DNA of 64,000 nucleotides from NCBI RefSeq assembly GCF_013185195.1, contig NZ_JAAZWC010000020.1, positions 1 through 64,000 on the forward strand, given 5' to 3'. Source of the DNA: Saccharibacillus qingshengii (GTDB lineage Bacteria; Bacillota; Bacilli; Paenibacillales; Paenibacillaceae). Made by a program: the position numbers and the translations under genes. A model generated the notes under the pieces. It was not told the origin of the DNA, did no database searches, and saw only the letters and a program-made list of their open reading frames with translations. Positions 60,103-64,000 of this stretch are shown here, in pieces. The first letter of the stretch is position 1; every line of letters begins with the position of its first letter.

Positions 60103-61133
60103 TGGAATCGATGATTCATCAGGCCGAGCGCCGCAAGCGCAGTCGGGGAATCCTGGTTATCGCAATTTTTATCGTATTGATTATCGCCGCTTTTGTCGTC
60201 AGCATGAACACGGGCTTTATCCGGTTATCGCCGCTTGAGGTGATCCGGACGCTGTTTGGTCAAGGGACGGCGCAGCAGCATTTGATTCTGTTCGAATTCC
60301 GCCTGCCGCGTATCGTCATCTCGATCCTGATCGGGGCGGGCCTTGCCGTGTCCGGCTGCGTCATGCAGGGGCTATCGCGCAACGCGCTGGCCGATCCCGG
60401 TATTCTCGGCGTCAATGCCGGAGCGGGACTGATGGTGATGCTCTATGTTTCGTTCTTCTCGTCGACGGTCAGCGGTTCGGTGTTCCTGCTGCCGGTACTC
60501 GCTCTGATCGGAGCCGGCGCCACGGCCGTATTGATCTATGTTCTCTCCTACAAAAAAGGCGAGGGACTTATCCCGACCCGGATGCTGCTGGTCGGAATCG
60601 GGGTAGCGGCGGGCATCAGCGCGGCGATGATCGTGCTGACGCTCCGTCTTAATCCCGAAGAGTACCAGTTCGTCGCTTCCTGGCTGGCCGGACGGATCTG
60701 GGGAACCAGCTGGAAATTCGTCGTGGCTCTGCTGCCGTGGCTGATCTTGTTCCTGCCTTTCGTGTTCTACAAAGCGAAAGTCATGAACGTGCTGAACATG
60801 GGCGATCAGACGGCGACCGGACTTGGCACGGCGATCGAACGCGAACGTCTGCTGCTGCTGGCCGCTGCCGTGGGTCTGGCCGGTGCATGCGTTGCGGTCA
60901 GCGGCGGCATCGGCTTCGTCGGTCTGATCGGTCCCCATCTGGGCCGCAGGCTCGTCGGACCCAAGCATCAGATTCTGCTGCCCGTGTCGGCGCTGGCCGG
61001 CGCCCTGCTGGTTCTGGTCGCCGATACGCTGGGCCGCTGGATTCTTCAGCCGACCGATATCCCGACCGGCGTCGTCGTAGCCGTAATCGGCGCTCCGTAC
61101 TTTCTGTATCTGCTTGCCAAGACCAAAGTCTGA
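60102..61133 (+). CDS. FecCD-type iron-siderophore ABC permease, second subunit
   Basis: The protein has 343 residues. ATG 60102 overlaps the previous stop by one base (TAATG), with AAAGGAGGAG inside the end of that gene, so the two subunits are translationally coupled in equal amounts. The same FecCD blocks occur: FRLPRIVISILIGAGLAVSGCVMQGLSRNALADPGILGVNAGAG and GGIGFVGLIGPHLGRRLVG. The pair resembles B. subtilis YfiZ-YfhA. A strong terminator lies 30 bases after the stop. Confidence 0.93.
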   Translation: MESMIHQAERRKRSRGILVIAIFIVLIIAAFVVSMNTGFIRLSPLEVIRTLFGQGTAQQHLILFEFRLPRIVISILIGAGLAVSGCVMQGLSRNALADPGILGVNAGAGLMVMLYVSFFSSTVSGSVFLLPVLALIGAGATAVLIYVLSYKKGEGLIPTRMLLVGIGVAAGISAAMIVLTLRLNPEEYQFVASWLAGRIWGTSWKFVVALLPWLILFLPFVFYKAKVMNVLNMGDQTATGLGTAIERERLLLLAAAVGLAGACVAVSGGIGFVGLIGPHLGRRLVGPKHQILLPVSALAGALLVLVADTLGRWILQPTDIPTGVVVAVIGAPYFLYLLAKTKV

Positions 61134-61161
61134 ACGCCGGCTGTTTTTTTTCGGATCTGCG

Positions 61162-61191
61162 CCGCCTTCCCGATCGGGAAGGCGGTTTTTG
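61162..61191 (+). terminator. Rho-independent terminator
   Basis: CCGCCTTCCCGA and TCGGGAAGGCGG form a perfect stem followed by TTTTT. Confidence 0.92.
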
Positions 61192-61209
61192 CGTGGGACA
61201 AGGATGATG

Positions 61210-61257
61210 TTCCATGATAGGGGATTGAAAAAAGTCCGCCGATCCCCTATCATGGAA
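61210..61257. repeat. Perfect 16-base inverted repeat
   Basis: TTCCATGATAGGGGAT (61210-61225) and ATCCCCTATCATGGAA (61242-61257) match exactly across a 16-base spacer. No T-tract follows. It lies between the permease terminator and the aldo/keto reductase gene, about 80 bases before its start. Confidence 0.85.
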
Positions 61258-61337
61258 GCGCTATCCGGAAAACAGAATCCATGCCGGCTGGGCGGGACGC
61301 GAAGCGTCCGGAAAACATCATGAAGAGGTGAGCGGAA

Positions 61338-62225
61338 ATGAAATACAGAAGATTGGGCAGCACCGAATTGAACGTGTCCGTGGTAGGCGTGGGCACCTGG
61401 CAGTTCGGAGGAGATTGGGGACAGGATTATACGCAAAAAGACGTCCATGCCATATTGAACCGGGCGCAGGAGCTTGGAATCAACCTGATCGATACGGCGG
61501 AGTGCTACGGGCCTCATCATCTCTCGGAAAGTCTGATCGGGGATTATCTGTCGCGCGGCAGACGGGAAGACTGGATCGTTGCCAGCAAATTCGGCCATCA
61601 ATGGCACGATCATTGGACGAACGCCTGGGATACGGACCAGATCCGTATCCAGCTGGAAGAATCGCTCAAATCGCTTCGCACCGATTATATCGATCTGTAT
61701 CAATTCCATTCCGGTTCGGACGAAGTGTTCGACAACGACGAGCTGTGGACCATGCTGGACAAGCAGGTGCAGGCCGGCAAAATCCGCAACCTGGGCATTT
61801 CGATCGGAAGCAACGACAATCTCTACCAGACGGACAAAGCGGCTCAAGTGAACGCCAAAGCGATTCAGGTCGTCTACAACCGGATCGATCGCGTGCCGGA
61901 AGAGCGCGTCTTCCCGTCCTGCGAACGTCAGGATCTGGGCGTACTGGCCCGCGTGCCGCTGGCGAGCGGTTTCCTGAGCGGCAAATACAAGCCGGGCGCC
62001 GTGTTCGAAGACAATGTCCGCAAAGGCCGCGAGCGGACGGAAGTCGACGAGAAATTGAAACTCGTGGAAGAGATTCGCCGCAGCGAAGTGCCGGAAGGCG
62101 TAGGCATGGCTGAATGGGCATTGGCCTGGTGCTTGAAGAATCCGGCGGTCAGCTGCGTGATTCCGGGCTGCAAAAGCGTGGAACAGGTCGAATCGAACGC
62201 ACGTGCGGCACAAATCGAGCTGTAA
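61338..62225 (+). CDS. Aldo/keto reductase
   Basis: The protein has 295 residues, starting at ATG 61338 behind AAGAGGTGAGC. The catalytic tetrad is readable: Asp and Tyr in NLIDTAECYGP, Lys in WIVASKFGHQW, His in YQFHSGSDEV. The C-terminal ALAWCLKNPAVSCVIPGCKSVEQVESN is the usual cofactor-phosphate region. It should reduce aldehydes or ketones with NADPH. It is a different branch from the enzyme at 4048. The perfect inverted repeat at 61210 may control it. Confidence 0.88.
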   Translation: MKYRRLGSTELNVSVVGVGTWQFGGDWGQDYTQKDVHAILNRAQELGINLIDTAECYGPHHLSESLIGDYLSRGRREDWIVASKFGHQWHDHWTNAWDTDQIRIQLEESLKSLRTDYIDLYQFHSGSDEVFDNDELWTMLDKQVQAGKIRNLGISIGSNDNLYQTDKAAQVNAKAIQVVYNRIDRVPEERVFPSCERQDLGVLARVPLASGFLSGKYKPGAVFEDNVRKGRERTEVDEKLKLVEEIRRSEVPEGVGMAEWALAWCLKNPAVSCVIPGCKSVEQVESNARAAQIEL

Positions 62226-62285
62226 AAATTTTCCGCGTAAAAGCGGCATGACTTTTCCGCAGTAGTGGTGTAAAGTATGTACAGG

Positions 62286-62329
62286 ACGGTTCCCGCGATG
62301 ATTTGAGGCGCGGGGGCCGTTTTTTTTCG
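62286..62329 (+). terminator. Rho-independent terminator
   Basis: ACGGTTCCCGCG and CGCGGGGGCCGT pair with two wobbles and are followed by eight T. Confidence 0.85.
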
Positions 62330-62359
62330 AAAACGATTTAAGATAGAGAGGTACGAAGT

Positions 62360-62986
62360 ATGACCCAACAAATTCAAACCCATATCCGGCAAATCGAAGA
62401 CCTGCTCCCCGCAAGCGGGACCGCAGGCCGATTTGTGCTTGGCATCGACGGACTGAGCCGTTCGGGCAAAACGACGCTTGCGGACGCGCTGAAGCGCCGC
62501 CTGTCGGAGCGGGGGGACTCCTGCGTTCTGCTGCATATCGACGATTATATCACCGAACGCCGACTTCGTTATGGAACGGGGCGGGGCGAAGGGTTCGAGT
62601 ATTATAGGCTGCAGTGGGACGCCGAGCAGTTGGAACGGTCGTTGTTCGCCGGTCTCAAAACGGCCCCGCTCTTGACACTGCCGCGTTATGACGGCGACTC
62701 GGACTGTTCGCTCGACGAGCCTATTCTTCTGCCCGAACACGGCATCATTCTGATCGAAGGGGTATTCCTGCAGCGGTCACAGTGGCGGGAGTATTATGAT
62801 GCGGTCGTTTACCTGGATTGTCTGCGCGAACGTCGTTTCGAGCGGGAGAGCGAATCGGCCAGGCGGCAGCGATTCAAGTTCGTCAACCGCTACTGGAAAG
62901 GCGAAGAACTGTATCTGGAAGCCGAGCGCCCGGCGGAGCGCGCCGACTTGGTGTTGGACGCGGAATCGAGCCTTGGGACAAGTTGA
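62360..62986 (+). CDS. Uridine-kinase-like P-loop NTPase
   Basis: The protein has 208 residues, starting at ATG 62360 with GAGAGGTAC upstream. Walker A is GIDGLSRSGKTTLADAL near residue 30. VLLHIDDYITERRLRYGTG and LIEGVFLQRSQWREYYDAVVYLDCLRERRFERE give the kinase core and lid of the uridine kinase/phosphoribulokinase-like group. Bacillus relatives are annotated kinase or uridine kinase without proof of substrate. It phosphorylates a nucleoside or another small molecule in the cytosol; the substrate is open. Confidence 0.82.
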   Translation: MTQQIQTHIRQIEDLLPASGTAGRFVLGIDGLSRSGKTTLADALKRRLSERGDSCVLLHIDDYITERRLRYGTGRGEGFEYYRLQWDAEQLERSLFAGLKTAPLLTLPRYDGDSDCSLDEPILLPEHGIILIEGVFLQRSQWREYYDAVVYLDCLRERRFERESESARRQRFKFVNRYWKGEELYLEAERPAERADLVLDAESSLGTS

Positions 62987-63141
62987 CGGCTGCGCGATTT
63001 TGCCAAGCCTGACAAAATCGGTCGGTACGTTTACAATGGAAGAGTCGGTTCCGACTTCGGAACCTTTAGGGTAGGTATTGAAAAATGCGCGTCGGCGAAC
63101 CCCAGGTGCCGTTCGACCGCCAATCCGGAAGGAGCTTTTCC

Positions 63142-63765
63142 ATGTATAATCTTGATCCGCAGGATCTGGGCAGCAAGCTTGTCTATAAATTGATGACCGG
63201 TACGATCGTGCCTCGTCCGATTGCCTGGGTCACTTCCCGATCCGCCGGGCAGGGCATCGTCAATGCGGCGCCGTTCAGCTATTTCAATATGGTAAGTTCG
63301 GATCCGCCGCTTGTCGCTTTCTCCGTCGCCCGGCGTCCGGACGGCGATATGAAAGACACGGCGCGTAATGTAACGGATACCGGCGAACTGGTCGTACATA
63401 TTTGCGACGAGAATCTGGTCGAAGAGATGAACAAGACCGCGGCGATCCTGCCGCCCGGCGAGAGCGAGATCGATTTGACGTCCCTGACGCTTGTCGACAG
63501 CGCCGCCGTGTCGGTGCCGGGTATCGCCGAAGCCAAAGTCCGTCTGGAGTGCCGCCTGGAATCCCATCTGCCGATCAAAGCCGACGACGGACGCGTCACG
63601 CACGATCTATTGATCGCGCGCATTCTGCGCTTCCGTCTCGACGAGTCGATCTACGACGAGGAGCACGGCTATGTGCTGACCGAGAACCTTCGTCCGGTCG
63701 CCCGGCTGGCCGGCAATGAATACGCGGGGCTCGGCCGGCTGTTCAAGATTGAACGGCCGACCTGA
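63142..63765 (+). CDS. Flavin reductase family protein (FMN-binding split barrel)
   Basis: The protein has 207 residues from ATG 63142, behind GGAAGGAGC; the longer frame from 63085 lacks a site. Flavin-reductase-like signatures are VPRPIAWVTSRSAGQGIVNAAPFSYFNMVSSDPPLVAFSV (residues about 24-62), the FMN cradle, and DTARNVTDTGELVVHICDENLVEEMN. It belongs to the DIM6/NTAB-type branch that binds FMN and may reduce free flavin or act on small aromatic substrates. It is a single-gene unit. Confidence 0.88.
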   Translation: MYNLDPQDLGSKLVYKLMTGTIVPRPIAWVTSRSAGQGIVNAAPFSYFNMVSSDPPLVAFSVARRPDGDMKDTARNVTDTGELVVHICDENLVEEMNKTAAILPPGESEIDLTSLTLVDSAAVSVPGIAEAKVRLECRLESHLPIKADDGRVTHDLLIARILRFRLDESIYDEEHGYVLTENLRPVARLAGNEYAGLGRLFKIERPT

Positions 63766-63796
63766 CCGGGCCCGGCTTCGGTCCTGCGCTGGACGA

Positions 63797-63824
63797 ATGT
63801 GCGGCGGCCGGGGCCGCCGCACAT
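63797..63824. repeat. Perfect 13-base palindrome
   Basis: ATGTGCGGCGGCC and GGCCGCCGCACAT are separated by GG, directly after the flavin reductase gene. There is no T-tract, so it is either part of a longer termination region or a protein site. Confidence 0.7.
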
Positions 63825-63845
63825 GAGATGCCGCCTACACGCACG

Positions 63846-63892
63846 AAAAATCCGCTGCAATCGCCGGAGTGGCGAGAACAGCGGATTTTTTT
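63846..63892. terminator. Bidirectional terminator
   Basis: AAAAATCCGCTG and CAGCGGATTTTT pair, enclosing a second stem, CGCC and GGCG, with T-tracts on both strands. It serves the flavin reductase (+) and the gene entering from the right edge (-). Confidence 0.9.
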
Positions 63893-63927
63893 GACGGATA
63901 ACAAGGCTTGGAACGACGGAGCGTCCC

Positions 63928-64000
63928 TTACAGAATCGGCGAGAGCAGCCGCGTGAACGACTCCAGCGCTTTGCGCAGCAGAGGACGCAGCTTGTACTGT
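63928..64000 (-). CDS. C-terminal end of an unidentified protein (cut by window edge)
   Basis: On the minus strand an open frame from the edge ends at TAA (63930-63928) with the residues YKLRPLLRKALESFTRLLSPIL. The amphipathic basic helix and the bidirectional terminator just after the stop support a real gene. The family cannot be told. Confidence 0.5.
   Translation of the reverse strand, partial: QYKLRPLLRKALESFTRLLSPIL

Noticed and set aside
60372-62414. 680-codon minus-strand frame spanning a permease, terminator and aldo/keto reductase
   Set aside because: It crosses a terminator and two well-supported plus-strand genes and shows no recognisable domain.
63797-63824. Palindrome after the flavin reductase as a stand-alone terminator
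   Set aside because: No T-tract follows on either strand; the real terminator is at 63846-63892.
1-64000. CRISPR arrays, tRNA or rRNA genes, insertion sequences, prophage
   Set aside because: No regularly spaced repeats, no cloverleaf with TTCGA loop, no rRNA core sequence, no transposase or phage structural genes were found in either strand.

Overview
This is a 64 kb piece of chromosome from a Gram-positive, low-GC-phylum bacterium with a moderately high GC content. It most resembles Paenibacillaceae (Paenibacillus or Saccharibacillus type). The clues are strong AGGAGG ribosome binding sites, sigma-A promoters with 17-base spacers, LplB/YtcP-type sugar permeases next to a membrane-bound Cache-AraC regulator, and families typical of Bacilli (DUF3243, YjgB/DUF4309, MhqN, NiaP, MocR). 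I see no rRNA, tRNA, CRISPR array, insertion sequence or prophage.

Layout. 1-9000: mostly single-gene units with their own terminators: Gfo/Idh/MocA oxidoreductase, aldose epimerase, nitroreductase, acyl-ACP thioesterase, aldo/keto reductase, a CNNM/CBS membrane protein, a thioredoxin-reductase-like enzyme and a DUF3243 protein. 9100-14100: an HscC-type Hsp70, a J-domain/TPR protein and a DUF1266 protein in one tight operon. 14100-23300: nitroreductases, small secreted or membrane proteins, a probable niacin permease, a lipoprotein-type GH5 cellulase with FN3 and CBM3 domains, PepF and a YjgB-like protein. 23400-40600: a large carbohydrate locus. It has a divergent Cache-AraC sensor-regulator, two permeases and a binding lipoprotein, then a cytoplasmic GH29 alpha-fucosidase, a CBM9-like protein, a 979-residue transglutaminase-fold protein, a cytoplasmic GH18 enzyme and two tandem M3 oligopeptidases. 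My reading, an inference, is import and intracellular dismantling of fucosylated glycans or glycopeptides.

40600-51000 is a regulator and toxic-anion resistance region. It holds an AraC regulator, a stand-alone receiver domain whose phospho-acceptor Asp is Glu, a fluoride riboswitch in front of a CLC-F type fluoride exporter, and, divergently, an arsenic island: arsR-arsB-arsC, arsD-arsA-HesB-like-phosphatase, and a Cys-rich marR-arsM-arsN1 unit. 51000-64000: a MocR regulator with an acidic lipoprotein-like partner, a Crh-like HPr protein without the catalytic His, a FIST-GGDEF protein, a chemotaxis receptor broken by one in-frame TGA, a 63-residue small gene with complete expression signals, two Fur-controlled siderophore permeases, an aldo/keto reductase, a uridine-kinase-like P-loop protein and a flavin reductase. 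Both window edges cut probable genes.

Start codons were chosen by Shine-Dalgarno spacing, so several genes start downstream of the longest open frame. All family calls are from reading the sequence; no database search was run.
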